A stretch of DNA of 64,000 bases from Kineococcus gynurae (GCF_050871315.1 NZ_JBJLRE010000009.1), one strand, 5' to 3'; positions 31,286 through 39,895 are shown, counted from the first letter of the stretch. Translations and numbers: made by a program. Notes: a model not told the origin generated them from the letters alone.

Positions 31286-33034
31286 GTGACCGTGCGCACC
31301 ACCGGACCGGGCTTCCTGCAGACCGGCTTCGACGAGCTGGGCAGGCTCCTGTCCGAGACGACCTTCGTCGTGGTCGACCTGGAGACGACGGGCGGGCCGC
31401 CGGCCGAGGCGGGGATCACCGAGATCGGGGCGGTGAAGGTGCGCGGCGGGGAGGTGCTCGGGGAGTTCCAGACCCTGGTCCGGCCCCCAGGGACCATCCC
31501 GGCCTACGTGCAGGCCCTCACCGGCATCACGACGCGCATGGTCGCCGGTGCCCCCTCGCCCGAACAGGTCCTGCCGAGCTTCCTCGAGTTCGCCCGGGGC
31601 GCGGTCCTGGTGGCCCACAACGCCTCCTACGACACCGGGTTCCTGGCCGCGGCCTGCCGGCGGGTCCAGCTGTCCTGGCCCGCCTTCGAGGTGGTCGACA
31701 CCGTGGCCCTGGCCCGTCGCGTGGTGGACCGCGACGAGGCCCGCAACCACCGCCTCGGCACGCTGGCCGCCCTCTTCGGATCGGCGACCACCCCCGACCA
31801 CCGCGCCCTGACCGACGCGCGCGCCACCGTCGACGTGCTGCACGCGCTGCTGGGCCGGCTCGGCAACCGCGGGGTGCACACCGTCGAGGACCTGCGCGCG
31901 CTGACCGCCACCGTGGCCCCCGCCCGGCGCGAGAAGCGGCACCTGGCGGTCGGGTTGCCCTCCGCGCCCGGGGTCTACCAGTTCCGCGACGCGGCCGACC
32001 GCGTCCTCTACGTGGGGACCTCGGTCGACGTGCGGCGACGGGTGGGGTCCTACTTCACGGCCGCGGAGACCCGGGCGCGCATGACGGAGATGGTCCGGGC
32101 CGCGACCCGGGTGGTACCCGTGGTGTGCGAGACCCCGCTGGAGGCGCGCGTGCGCGAGGTCCGGCTGATCGCCGAGCACGAACCGCCGTACAACCGCCGG
32201 TCGCGGCGCCCCGACCGGGTCGTCTGGCTGCGCCTGACCGACGAGGCCTTCCCCCGGTTGTCGATCACCCGCAGCGGGCCCGCCGGGCCGGGGGTCGGCA
32301 CCCATCTCGGCCCCTTCCGCAGCTCGGCCCGGGCCGAGCTCGCCCGGGCCGCCCTGCACGAGGCGATCCCGCTGCGCCGCTGCACGCGCCGACTCGCGCG
32401 TCGCCCGCGCGCCGGGGGCGAGGCCTGCGTCCTGCTCGACCTGGGTCGGTGCGGGGCACCGTGCCTGGGGGCCGACGGTGGTGGGCAGGACGCCGAGAGC
32501 TACGCCGGACTCGTCGCCGCCACCCGCGCCGCGCTGGCGGGCGCGGCCGAGGCGCCGGTCCGCTCCGCCCTCACCCGGATGCGCCGGTTGGCCGAGCAGG
32601 AGCGCTTCGAGGAGGCCGCCGAGGCGCGGGACCGGCTCGAGGCCTACCTCCGGGCCGGGGAGCGGGCCGAGCGCCGGGCCCCGCTGACGGGTCTGGCCGA
32701 GCTGGTCGCGGCCCGCCGCAGCCGCCCCGCCCCGGGCTGGCCGCAGGGTGGGTGGGAGCTCGTGCTCATCCGGTTCGGCCGGCTCGCCGGGACGACGCTC
32801 ACACCGCGCGGGGCCGACCCGATGCCCTACGTGCGCGCGCTGCAGGCCACGGGTGAGGTGGTGGCCCCGGGCCCCCCGGGCACGACGCTGCTGGAGGAGA
32901 CCGACGCGCTGCTCGGCTGGCTGGAGCAGCCGGGGACCCGGCTGGTCGAGACGACCGGCGCCGAGGAGTCGCCCTGGACCTGCCCCGTGCGCGGGGCGGG
33001 CTGGGCCCGCGCGGTCGCGCTGGCCGCGCCGTAG
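31286..33034 (+). CDS. DEDDh exonuclease fused to UvrC-like GIY-YIG nuclease
   Basis: A 582-residue fusion. The N-terminal half (about 28-195) is a DnaQ-type 3'-5' exonuclease: FVVVDLETTGG (first Asp/Glu), LVAHNASYDTGFL and HRALTDARATVD (His and last Asp). A GIY-YIG domain (about 225-300; GVYQFRDAADRVLYVGTS) and a UVR-like motif (RFEEAAEARDRLEAYL) follow, as in UvrC, but the UvrC RNase H-like C-domain is missing. The same arrangement is Rv2191 in M. tuberculosis and resembles Cho. It probably trims or incises damaged DNA. Its Cys cluster (C in RRCTRR, EACVLL, GRCGAPCLG) could hold a metal. It marks the return of the conserved gene order after the accessory segment. Confidence 0.88.
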   Translation: MTVRTTGPGFLQTGFDELGRLLSETTFVVVDLETTGGPPAEAGITEIGAVKVRGGEVLGEFQTLVRPPGTIPAYVQALTGITTRMVAGAPSPEQVLPSFLEFARGAVLVAHNASYDTGFLAAACRRVQLSWPAFEVVDTVALARRVVDRDEARNHRLGTLAALFGSATTPDHRALTDARATVDVLHALLGRLGNRGVHTVEDLRALTATVAPARREKRHLAVGLPSAPGVYQFRDAADRVLYVGTSVDVRRRVGSYFTAAETRARMTEMVRAATRVVPVVCETPLEARVREVRLIAEHEPPYNRRSRRPDRVVWLRLTDEAFPRLSITRSGPAGPGVGTHLGPFRSSARAELARAALHEAIPLRRCTRRLARRPRAGGEACVLLDLGRCGAPCLGADGGGQDAESYAGLVAATRAALAGAAEAPVRSALTRMRRLAEQERFEEAAEARDRLEAYLRAGERAERRAPLTGLAELVAARRSRPAPGWPQGGWELVLIRFGRLAGTTLTPRGADPMPYVRALQATGEVVAPGPPGTTLLEETDALLGWLEQPGTRLVETTGAEESPWTCPVRGAGWARAVALAAP

Positions 33035-33037
33035 GCT
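33032..33037 (+). promoter_or_regulatory. Leaderless -10 element of the AsnC-domain gene
   Basis: TAGGCT starts with the TAG stop of the upstream gene and ends 6 nt before GTG 33044. Confidence 0.55.
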
Positions 33038-33043
33038 TCAGAC

Positions 33044-33325
33044 GTGATCACCGCCATCGTGAACGTCCGCACCGACGGCAACCGCATCCCCGAGGTGGCC
33101 CAGCTCCTCGCCGAGCTGCCCGGGGTCAGCGAGGTCTACTCGGTCACCGGCGACGTCGACCTCGTCGCCATGGTCCGGGTCCGGGAGCACGAGCAGCTGG
33201 CCGACGTCATCGCCGGCGGCATCAACAAGGTCGACGGCGTGCGGGAGACGACGACCAACATCGCCTTCCGCTCCTACTCCCGTCACGACCTCGAGAGCGC
33301 CTTCTCCCTCGGCCTGGAGGGCTGA
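33044..33325 (+). CDS. Stand-alone Lrp/AsnC ligand-binding (RAM) domain
   Basis: A 93-residue protein consisting only of the AsnC/Lrp effector domain: ITAIVNVRTDG, the LPGVSEVYSVTGDVDLVAMVRVREHEQLADVI strand-helix core (split here: LPGVSEVYSVTGD, DLVAMVRVREHE) and a final INKVDGVRETTTNIAF. There is no HTH, so it cannot bind DNA itself; such domains form amino-acid-binding dimers or octamers and may regulate an enzyme or a full AsnC protein. It is convergent with trpD at a 6-bp distance and lies upstream of ctaE in many actinobacteria as I recall. The GTG is leaderless. Confidence 0.88.
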   Translation: MITAIVNVRTDGNRIPEVAQLLAELPGVSEVYSVTGDVDLVAMVRVREHEQLADVIAGGINKVDGVRETTTNIAFRSYSRHDLESAFSLGLEG

Positions 33326-33331
33326 GCGCCC

Positions 33332-34426
33332 TCAGCCGCGGGCGCTCGCGGTCACCCAGCGGTCGAGCACGTCGGCCGCGGCCCCCGAGTCCAACGACGC
33401 CTCCGCCTGCCGGACGCCCTCGGCGAGGTGCGTGACGAGATCCTCCCGCAGCCCGCCCCCGCCCGGCGCCCGCACGCCGGCGGCGAGCAGCGCGGCCGCG
33501 GCGTTGACGACGACCGCGTCGCGCACCGGTCCCCGGCTGCCGGCCAGCAGCGAACGGGCGACCGCGGCGTTGTGGGCCGCGTCGGCCCCGCGCAGGTCGG
33601 CCAGGGTCGCGGGCGCGAGACCGAGGTCGGCCGCAGGGTCCAACCGGACCGGACCGGCGTCGAGCTCCTCGGTGATCCAGACGTCGGCGGGACCCGTCGT
33701 CGTCAACTCGTCCAGCCCGTCGTGCCCGCGGAACACGAGGGCGGCGGTGCCCCGTCGGGCCAGGACACCGGCGACCAACGGCGCGAGCCGTCGGTCGGCG
33801 ACGCCGATGGCCGCCGCACCCACCCGGGCCGGGTTGGTGAGCGGCCCGAGCACGTTGAAGGCGGTCGGGATGCCGAGCCCCCGGCGGGCCCCGGCCGCGT
33901 ACCGCATCGCCGGGTGGAAGACCTGGGCGAAGCAGAAGGTGATCCCCACGTCGAGGGCGAGGGCGGCGACCCGGTCCGGGCTGAGGTCGAGACGGACGCC
34001 GAGGACCTCGAGGACGTCGGCGGACCCGGAGGAGCTGGAGGCCGCCCGGTTGCCGTGCTTGACCACCCGGTGCCCGGCGCCCGCGAGCACGAGGGCCGCC
34101 ATCGTCGAGATGTTGACGGTGTGCGCACCGTCGCCGCCCGTCCCCACCAGGTCGACCGTCGGTCCCGGCACCGACAGCGGGACGGCGTGCGCGAGCATCG
34201 CCTCGGCCAGCCCCTCCAGCTCGGCGACGCTCTCGCCCTTGGCCCGCAGGGCGACGAGGAACCCGGCCAGGGCCACGTCCGTGGCCTCCCCCGACATGAC
34301 CTGGTCCATCGCCCACGCGGTCTGCTCACGGTCCAGGTCGCGCCCGGCCACCAGCTCCCCGATGAGCCCGGACCACCCCTTCGGGCGGACCGCGGTCGTC
34401 GGGGCCGGCTGCGCGGGGTCGCTCAT
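33332..34426 (-). CDS. trpD: Anthranilate phosphoribosyltransferase
   Basis: A 364-residue enzyme of the tryptophan pathway, joining anthranilate and PRPP. The PRPP/Mg motif is DLVGTGGDGAHTVNIST (about 93-109), KHGNRAASSSSGSADVLE is the anthranilate-side signature, and GIPTAFNVLGPLTNPA is the family block. No other trp gene lies here; it is the usual isolated trpD before ctaE (Rv2192c). ATG 34426 is preceded by TAGGGT at 7 nt, suggesting a leaderless mRNA. Confidence 0.95.
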   Translation of the reverse strand: MSDPAQPAPTTAVRPKGWSGLIGELVAGRDLDREQTAWAMDQVMSGEATDVALAGFLVALRAKGESVAELEGLAEAMLAHAVPLSVPGPTVDLVGTGGDGAHTVNISTMAALVLAGAGHRVVKHGNRAASSSSGSADVLEVLGVRLDLSPDRVAALALDVGITFCFAQVFHPAMRYAAGARRGLGIPTAFNVLGPLTNPARVGAAAIGVADRRLAPLVAGVLARRGTAALVFRGHDGLDELTTTGPADVWITEELDAGPVRLDPAADLGLAPATLADLRGADAAHNAAVARSLLAGSRGPVRDAVVVNAAAALLAAGVRAPGGGGLREDLVTHLAEGVRQAEASLDSGAAADVLDRWVTASARG

Positions 34427-34433
34427 GCCCGCG

Positions 34434-34439
34434 ACCCTA
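34434..34439 (-). promoter_or_regulatory. Leaderless -10 element of trpD
   Basis: TAGGGT on the reverse strand ends 7 nt before ATG 34426. Confidence 0.55.
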
Positions 34440-34507
34440 CTGACGTCGGATCTCCCCCGGCGCACCCCGCCACCGACGGGACCGGCCGCCGACGGGACCG
34501 GCCCCGG

Positions 34508-34545
34508 GGAACGGCCCCGAGGAACGGCCCCGAGGAACGGCCAAG
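34508..34545 (+). repeat. 13-bp tandem microrepeat in the trpD-ctaE gap
   Basis: GGAACGGCCCCGA occurs twice (34508-34533) and a partial third copy follows. A second pair, CGACGGGACCGGCC, lies just upstream near 34474 and 34490. The 495-bp gap also holds an inverted repeat at 34644 and an iron-box-like site at 34765; no ORF is convincing. Confidence 0.65.
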
Positions 34546-34643
34546 GACGGCCCGGGGCGGGTGCGCGGGGGTCGTGTGGTCAACGTCTCGCGCGTCGTGG
34601 TGATCCGAGACGTGTCCGCCACCGGATCGTGACCTGTTCGTGA

Positions 34644-34664
34644 CGTACTACCAGAGGTCGTACG
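34644..34664. promoter_or_regulatory. Inverted repeat upstream of ctaE
   Basis: CGTACTACC, AGA spacer, GGTCGTACG: 9-bp arms with one mismatch, 258 bp upstream of ctaE. This has the form of a dimeric repressor site; no factor is known. Confidence 0.35.
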
Positions 34665-34764
34665 GCTGACTCCCAGGTTGACCCGGCACGATGCCCGACA
34701 GGGCCTCCGAACACCCCCGACGACCCCGGAAAGGCCCTCCCGAGGCACCGTTCTGATCCGCAAT

Positions 34765-34783
34765 TCAGGTATGCCTCACCTAC
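34765..34783. promoter_or_regulatory. IdeR/DtxR-like iron box upstream of ctaE
   Basis: TCAGGTATGCCTCACCTAC agrees with the 19-bp TWAGGTWAGSCTWACCTWA consensus of iron-dependent repressors at 15 of 19 positions, including both AGGT and ACCT half-site cores. A TAGGGT hexamer at 34795-34800 is placed to be the -10 of a promoter whose -35 region the box would cover. Control of the heme- and Fe-S-rich ctaE-qcrCAB operon by iron is the inference. Confidence 0.5.
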
Positions 34784-34921
34784 CTTCGAGCGAGTAGGGT
34801 GGGCGGAACGACCTCCGCACGGCCTCCCGACCGCCACCGCGAGAGCTTCACGACCCCGTCTACGACACGTTGTCGGCGGGGCGGTCGGCGAAGGTGCCGG
34901 GGGGTGGGGCATGATGGCGCC

Positions 34922-35569
34922 GTGGCGAGTGCACAGGCTGTCCAGAGCAGCACCCCGAGTCCTGCACACGGGTCGGTCAACCGACCCAACATGGTGTCCG
35001 TCGGCGTCATCGTGTGGCTGTCCAGCGAACTGATGTTCTTCGCCGGTCTCTTCGCGATGTACTTCACGATCCGCGCCGTCGTGCCGGACATGTGGACGGA
35101 GAACACCGAGCTCCTCAACGTCCCGTTCTCCACCGCGAACACGATCGTCCTGGTCGTGTCCTCGTTCTGGTGCCAGTTCGGGGTCTTCGCGGCCGAGCGC
35201 TTCCAGCCCCGCCGCCTCGGCTCGCTCTGGCAGGTCTCCAAGTGGGGCATGCAGGAGTGGTTCGTCCTCACCTACATCTTCGGCGCCATCTTCGTCGCCG
35301 GGCAGGTCTTCGAGTACGCCGAGCTGGCCCACGAGGGGCTGACCATCGCCGAGAACGCCTACGGCTCGGTCTTCATCCTCACCACGGGCTTCCACGGGAT
35401 CCACGTCTTCGGCGGTCTGGTGGCCTTCCTGATGGTCATCGGCCGTTCCTACGCCTCCAAGCGCTTCGGCCACCAGGAGGCCACCAGCGCGATCGTCGTC
35501 AGCTACTACTGGCACTTCGTCGACGTCGTCTGGATCGGGCTCTTCACGGTCATCTACATCCTTCAGTAA
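34922..35569 (+). CDS. ctaE: Cytochrome c oxidase subunit III
   Basis: A 215-residue membrane protein with five helices and the heme-copper oxidase subunit III pattern: SSELMFFAGLFAMYFTIR, MQEWFVLTYIFGAIFVAGQVFEY, TTGFHGIHVFGGLVAF and YWHFVDVVWIGLFTVIY. It is part of the aa3 oxidase in the bcc-aa3 supercomplex. GTG 34922 follows a CATGAT hexamer by 6 nt, so it may be leaderless; the frame open to 34799 carries no homology. It heads the ctaE-qcrC-qcrA-qcrB operon, with 99 bp to qcrC. Confidence 0.95.
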   Translation: MASAQAVQSSTPSPAHGSVNRPNMVSVGVIVWLSSELMFFAGLFAMYFTIRAVVPDMWTENTELLNVPFSTANTIVLVVSSFWCQFGVFAAERFQPRRLGSLWQVSKWGMQEWFVLTYIFGAIFVAGQVFEYAELAHEGLTIAENAYGSVFILTTGFHGIHVFGGLVAFLMVIGRSYASKRFGHQEATSAIVVSYYWHFVDVVWIGLFTVIYILQ

Positions 35570-35668
35570 GACCTTCGGCACGACCTTCCGCGGCCGTCGG
35601 CACCCCTCGCCCCCGCCGCCTCGTTTCGAGCACCTCCCGAGCCTTTCGACGGAAGCGAGCACCACCCC

Positions 35669-36499
35669 GTGACCAGGACTCTCACCGCACTCAGTGCCCG
35701 ACGACGCCACCCCGCGGCCGTCGTCGTGCTGATCGCGCTGGCGCTCCTCCTCGTCGGAGGGCTGTACGCCGCCTTCGCGCCCCGCACGGCGCAGGCGACC
35801 ACCTCGGCCGCGAGCGCGCAGGACATCGAGGAGGGCAAGAAACTCTTCCTCGCCAACTGCGCCTCCTGCCACGGGCTCAACGCCCAGGGCGCCCCGGTGA
35901 TCGACGGGCAGAACGCCGGCCCCTCCCTCATCGGCGTCGGCGCCGCCTCGGTCGACTTCCAGGTCGGCACCGGCCGGATGCCGCTGGCCCAGTCCGGCGC
36001 CCAGGCCCCCGAGGTCGACAAGGTCCGCTTCTCCCAGGAGCAGATCGACCTGATGGCCGCCTACATCGCCTCGCTGGCGCCCGGCCCGGCCATCCCCGAC
36101 GAGGAACTGACCGACGTGTCCGGGGTGGGCGACGAGGAGATCGCTCGCGGGGCCGCGATCTTCCGGACCAACTGCGCCATGTGCCACAACTCCTCGGGCA
36201 AGGGCGGGGCCCTGACCGCCGGGAAGTACGCGCCGGACCTGACCGGGACCAGCCCGAAGCACATCATCGAGGCCATGCAGACCGGGCCGCAGTCGATGCC
36301 GGTCTTCAACGACAACACCATCAGCCCCGAGGACAAGCGCGCGATCGCCGCCTGGCTGAGCCGTGACGACGTCCGTCCCGACCCGGGCGGGTTGACCCTC
36401 GGTGCGGTGGGCCCGGTGACCGAGGGTCTGTTCGCCTGGATGGCCGGCATCGGGCTGCTGATCGGCTGCGCCGTCTGGCTGGGGATGAAGTCCTCGTGA
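35669..36499 (+). CDS. qcrC: Diheme cytochrome c subunit of the bcc complex
   Basis: A 276-residue subunit with an N-terminal membrane anchor (about 15-37), two c-type heme sites CASCH (64-68) and CAMCH (169-173), and a C-terminal transmembrane helix (about 249-272). The axial Met candidates lie in TGRMPL and QSMPVF. The two hemes shuttle electrons straight to the aa3 oxidase, replacing a soluble cytochrome c, as in mycobacteria and corynebacteria. The start is GTG 35669, with GGAAGCGAG upstream. Confidence 0.95.
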   Translation: MTRTLTALSARRRHPAAVVVLIALALLLVGGLYAAFAPRTAQATTSAASAQDIEEGKKLFLANCASCHGLNAQGAPVIDGQNAGPSLIGVGAASVDFQVGTGRMPLAQSGAQAPEVDKVRFSQEQIDLMAAYIASLAPGPAIPDEELTDVSGVGDEEIARGAAIFRTNCAMCHNSSGKGGALTAGKYAPDLTGTSPKHIIEAMQTGPQSMPVFNDNTISPEDKRAIAAWLSRDDVRPDPGGLTLGAVGPVTEGLFAWMAGIGLLIGCAVWLGMKSS

Positions 36500-36578
36500 C
36501 CCCCCGCCCCCACCTCTTCGGAACGGCCCTCCGGGTCGTCCCCACCGCCACGGAACTTCGCACGAACGGGCAGGCAGC

Positions 36579-37631
36579 ATGAGCGAGATCGAGCGCAGAG
36601 GCGACGCGCACGGGCCGGGCACGGCCCTCGCCCCGGGCCAGAGCGACGCCCTGCCCGAGAAGTTCGAGAACCCCGGTCTGCCGGCGCACCGGCACCGCAT
36701 GGGCGACACCGACCCCAAGGCCGCCAAGCGCGCCGAGCGGCAGGTCGCCACCATGCTCGTGCTCTCGATGATCGGCTCCGTGCTGATCATCGTGGCCTAC
36801 GTCGGCATCCAGTACGACGGCAGCTTCGAGCGGATCAGCCTCTCCACCAAGGCCATCGGCCTGGCGATGTTCCTCTCGCTGTTCTGCCTGGGCATCGGCG
36901 CGGTCCACTGGGCCAAGACCCTCATGCCCGACGACGAGCGGATCGACTACCGCCACCGTCAGCGCGGCACCGAGGCCGAGCGCGCCGAGGCCGTCGCCAT
37001 CCTCAAGGAGGGCGCCGACGAGGCCGGGCTGGGTCGGCGGCCGCTGATCCGCAACACGCTGATCGGGGCCTTCGCCCTGTTCCCGATCCCGGCGGTCTTC
37101 TTCTTCCGCGACACCGGCCCCCTGCCCGGGAACAAGCTCTCGACCACGCTGTGGGAAGAGGGCATGCACCTGGTCAAGGACCCGGAGGGGGGCCGCATCC
37201 GCGCCGCCGACGTGTCCCTCGGTTCGATCGTCCACGTCCTCCCCGAGGCCATCGGTGAGCTCGAGGAGATCGAGGAGGCCGGCAGCACGGTCCTCAACGA
37301 GAAGGCCAAGGCCGCCGTCGTGCTGATCCGCCTCCAGGAGGACCGGATCACGCAGAAGTCCGCGGACTGGGGGGTCGACGGCATCGTCGCCTACTCCAAG
37401 ATCTGCACGCACATGGGCTGCCCCGTGGCCCTCTACGAGCAGCAGACCCACCACCTGCTGTGCCCCTGCCACCAGTCGACCTTCGACCTCACGCAGGACT
37501 GCAAGGTGATCTTCGGCCCCGCCAAACGTCCCCTCCCTCAACTGCCGATCGTGGTGGACGATGAGGGGTACCTGATGGCGGAACGCGGCTTCGACGAAGC
37601 CGTCGGCCCGAGTTTCTGGGAGCGTGGATGA
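36579..37631 (+). CDS. qcrA: Rieske iron-sulfur subunit of the bcc complex
   Basis: A 350-residue actinobacterial QcrA with three membrane helices (about 57-77, 92-112 and 160-177), unlike the single anchor of mitochondrial Rieske proteins. The 2Fe-2S ligands are C276 and H278 in CTHMGC, and C295 and H298 in CPCHQS, with C281 and C297 placed for the disulfide. It passes electrons from menaquinol to QcrC. The stop overlaps qcrB by ATGA, so the two subunits are coupled. Confidence 0.95.
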   Translation: MSEIERRGDAHGPGTALAPGQSDALPEKFENPGLPAHRHRMGDTDPKAAKRAERQVATMLVLSMIGSVLIIVAYVGIQYDGSFERISLSTKAIGLAMFLSLFCLGIGAVHWAKTLMPDDERIDYRHRQRGTEAERAEAVAILKEGADEAGLGRRPLIRNTLIGAFALFPIPAVFFFRDTGPLPGNKLSTTLWEEGMHLVKDPEGGRIRAADVSLGSIVHVLPEAIGELEEIEEAGSTVLNEKAKAAVVLIRLQEDRITQKSADWGVDGIVAYSKICTHMGCPVALYEQQTHHLLCPCHQSTFDLTQDCKVIFGPAKRPLPQLPIVVDDEGYLMAERGFDEAVGPSFWERG

Positions 37632-39307
37632 GCACCACAGTCGACAAGGCGGCGGCCGGCGTCGGGAACTTCGCCGACGACACCGCCGGGGCGAGCAAGA
37701 TCGTCAACGGCTTCGCCCGCAAGATCTTCCCCGACCACTGGTCGTTCATGCTGGGTGAGATCACGCTGTACAGCTTCGTGATCCTCCTGGCCACCGGGAC
37801 GTTCCTGACGTTCTTCTACGAGCCGAGCGCGGCCGAGACCACCTACACGGGGATCTACGCACCGCTGACCGGCCAGCACGTCTCCGAGGCGTACAACTCC
37901 TCGCTGCGGCTGTCCTTCGACATCCGTGGCGGTCTGCTCATGCGGCAGATCCACCACTGGGCCGCGCTGATCTTCGTCGCCGCGACCGTGGTCCACATGG
38001 CCCGCGTGTTCTTCACCGGTGCCTTCCGCAAGCCGCGCGAGATCAACTGGGTCATCGGCTCGCTGCTCGCGATCCTGGCGGTCTTCGAGGGCTTCACCGG
38101 CTACTCGCTGCCCGACGACCTGCTGTCCGGCACGGGTATCCGCATCGCCCAGGCGATCATCCTCGCGGTCCCGGTCGTGGGCTCCTACATCTCGTTCTTC
38201 CTCTTCGGGGGCGAGTTCCCGGGCCTGGACTTCATCCCGCGCTTCTTCACCATCCACGTGCTGCTGCTGCCCGCGATCATGCTCGCCCTGATCGTCGTGC
38301 ACCTCATGCTCGTGGTCATCCACAAGCACACGCAGTACCCCGGCCCGGGTCGCACCGAGGACAACGTCGTCGGCTTCCCGCTCTACCCGGTGTACATGGC
38401 GAAGGCCGGCGGGTTCTTCTTCATCGTCTTCGGGGTCATCGCCCTGATCTCGTCGCTCTTCACCATCAACGCGATCTGGGTCTACGGCGCCTACGACCCC
38501 TCCCCCGTGACCGCGGGCTCGCAGCCCGACTGGTACATGGGCTGGCTCGACGGTGCGGTGCGTCTGTTCCCGGGGTGGTTCGAGTTCACGGCCTTCGGGT
38601 TCACGTTCTCGATGAACATCTTCCTGCCGACCACCGGGACGATCCTGCTGACGATGGCGGCGCTCGTCCTCTACCCGTGGATCGAGCAGGCCGCGACGGG
38701 TGACCGTCGCGAGCACCACCTGCTGGACCGTCCGCGCAACCAGCCGACCCGGACCGCGCTCGGGGTCATGGCGCTGACGTTCTACATCCTGCTGTGGATC
38801 TCGGGCGGGAACGACGTCATCGCGCACATGATGGGGCTGTCGATCAACGACATCACCCGCACCCTGCGCATCGGGGTCTTCCTGATCCCGGCCCTGGCCT
38901 TCGTGGTCACCAAGCGCATCTGCCTCGGCCTGCAGCGCAAGGACCGCGAGAAGGTGCTGCACGGCCGTGAGACGGGCCGCATCGTGCGCCTGCCGCACGG
39001 TGAGTTCATCGAGGTCCACGCCCCCCTGTCGGACTTCGAGCGCTGGAACCTTGTCCAGCACGACTCGCTCCGTCCGATGGAGATCGAGGACCGCACGGAC
39101 GCCGGCAACCCCGACACCCTGTGGGGCAAGCTCCAGCGCCGCCTCTCGAAGTTCTACTTCGAGGACCGCATCGAGCCGGTGACCCCGGCCGAGCTGGCCG
39201 CCGCCCACCACCACGGTGAGCACGACGCCATCGAGGGCGCGGAGCACGCGAGCGTCGAGGACAAGAAGAACCCCGCGCTCGGGACCAGCCAGACGCTCCA
39301 CGGCTGA
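37628..39307 (+). CDS. qcrB: Cytochrome b subunit of the bcc complex
   Basis: A 559-residue cytochrome b with eight or more helices. Heme-ligand His residues fall in the RQIHHWAALIF and RFFTIHVLLLPA regions, and the quinol-site PEWY motif appears as PDWY (SQPDWYMGWLDG), as is usual in actinobacteria. A long cytoplasmic C-terminal tail rich in His and Glu (AAAHHHGEHDAIEGAEH) extends past the membrane part. This is the subunit hit by the anti-tubercular drug class that targets menaquinol oxidation. A perfect hairpin terminator follows 14 bp after the stop. Confidence 0.95.
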   Translation: MSTTVDKAAAGVGNFADDTAGASKIVNGFARKIFPDHWSFMLGEITLYSFVILLATGTFLTFFYEPSAAETTYTGIYAPLTGQHVSEAYNSSLRLSFDIRGGLLMRQIHHWAALIFVAATVVHMARVFFTGAFRKPREINWVIGSLLAILAVFEGFTGYSLPDDLLSGTGIRIAQAIILAVPVVGSYISFFLFGGEFPGLDFIPRFFTIHVLLLPAIMLALIVVHLMLVVIHKHTQYPGPGRTEDNVVGFPLYPVYMAKAGGFFFIVFGVIALISSLFTINAIWVYGAYDPSPVTAGSQPDWYMGWLDGAVRLFPGWFEFTAFGFTFSMNIFLPTTGTILLTMAALVLYPWIEQAATGDRREHHLLDRPRNQPTRTALGVMALTFYILLWISGGNDVIAHMMGLSINDITRTLRIGVFLIPALAFVVTKRICLGLQRKDREKVLHGRETGRIVRLPHGEFIEVHAPLSDFERWNLVQHDSLRPMEIEDRTDAGNPDTLWGKLQRRLSKFYFEDRIEPVTPAELAAAHHHGEHDAIEGAEHASVEDKKNPALGTSQTLHG

Positions 39308-39320
39308 CCGACCGCACGCA

Positions 39321-39355
39321 CGAAGGGCCCCGGGCTTCCCGCCCGGGGCCCTTCG
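39321..39355 (+). terminator. Terminator of the ctaE-qcrCAB operon
   Basis: A perfect 15-bp stem (CGAAGGGCCCCGGGC and its complement) with a 5-nt TTCCC loop directly after the qcrB stop. Confidence 0.85.
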
Positions 39356-39368
39356 TCGTCGGCCTTCC

Positions 39369-39407
39369 GGTGTCGACGTCCGGTGCCGACGTCAGGTGTC
39401 GACGTCA
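39369..39407 (+). repeat. 13-bp tandem microrepeat, three units
   Basis: GGTGTCGACGTCC, GGTGCCGACGTCA and GGTGTCGACGTCA follow each other with no gap, between the qcrB terminator and the stop of the small lipoprotein gene. Each unit contains a GTCGAC or CCGAC core. Confidence 0.8.
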
Positions 39408-39467
39408 GGTCGCGCCCCCTAGCTGCCAGGCGTCGACGATCACCACGGGGACGTCGTCCGCTGACGG

Positions 39468-39833
39468 TCATTCAGCCGCCGCGGGCGTCCCGCACTCGGC
39501 CAGGTGGTCGGCGATGTCGTCGCCCGCGCGCTGCCGGACGCCCCCGACGAACGTGCAGTCCTCCGGCACCACGAGGGCTCCCGCCACCCCGGCCGTCGCC
39601 AGGGGATCCCCGTCACGGTGCGGCGCGGCGAGCACCAGCGGACCCTCACGGGTCCACGGTCGCCGGTCCGGCCCGGTCGGCCCGTCGGTCGTCGGGGACG
39701 ACCCGGAGTCCGGGGGCGACGCCGGGGAGACGTCCGCTCCCATCGCGTCCGAGGATGCGCCGACGCACCCGGTCAGCGCCAGGGCGGCGGCGAGGAGGAA
39801 CGGAGCTCGCAGGACGGGTGCCGGTCGGGTCAT
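39468..39833 (-). CDS. Small putative lipoprotein
   Basis: A 121-residue exported protein with a signal peptide ending in the lipobox ALTGC (C23), a Ser/Pro/Asp-rich spacer and a short globular part containing PLVLAAPHRDGDPLATAGVAGALVVPEDC and two further Cys (EDC, AEC) that could form a disulfide; the longer stretch is quoted only to show its hydrophobic character and begins PLVLAAPH. No family is recognised. ATG 39833 has GGAG at a good distance. It stands alone on the reverse strand after the qcr terminator. Confidence 0.6.
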   Translation of the reverse strand: MTRPAPVLRAPFLLAAALALTGCVGASSDAMGADVSPASPPDSGSSPTTDGPTGPDRRPWTREGPLVLAAPHRDGDPLATAGVAGALVVPEDCTFVGGVRQRAGDDIADHLAECGTPAAAE

Positions 39834-39878
39834 GGGGCTCCGACGCCGACGCCGGGCGGACGGTTCCCACCCACTCCT

Positions 39879-39895
39879 CCGTGATCAAGGAATCC
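39879..39895. repeat. Dispersed palindrome, copy 3 (half element)
   Basis: CCGTGATCAAGGAATCC matches the left arm of the perfect copy at 56947, but no facing arm is present. The C-rich left flank (CCCACCCACTCCT) is the reverse complement of the G-rich flank of the other copies. Confidence 0.7.
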
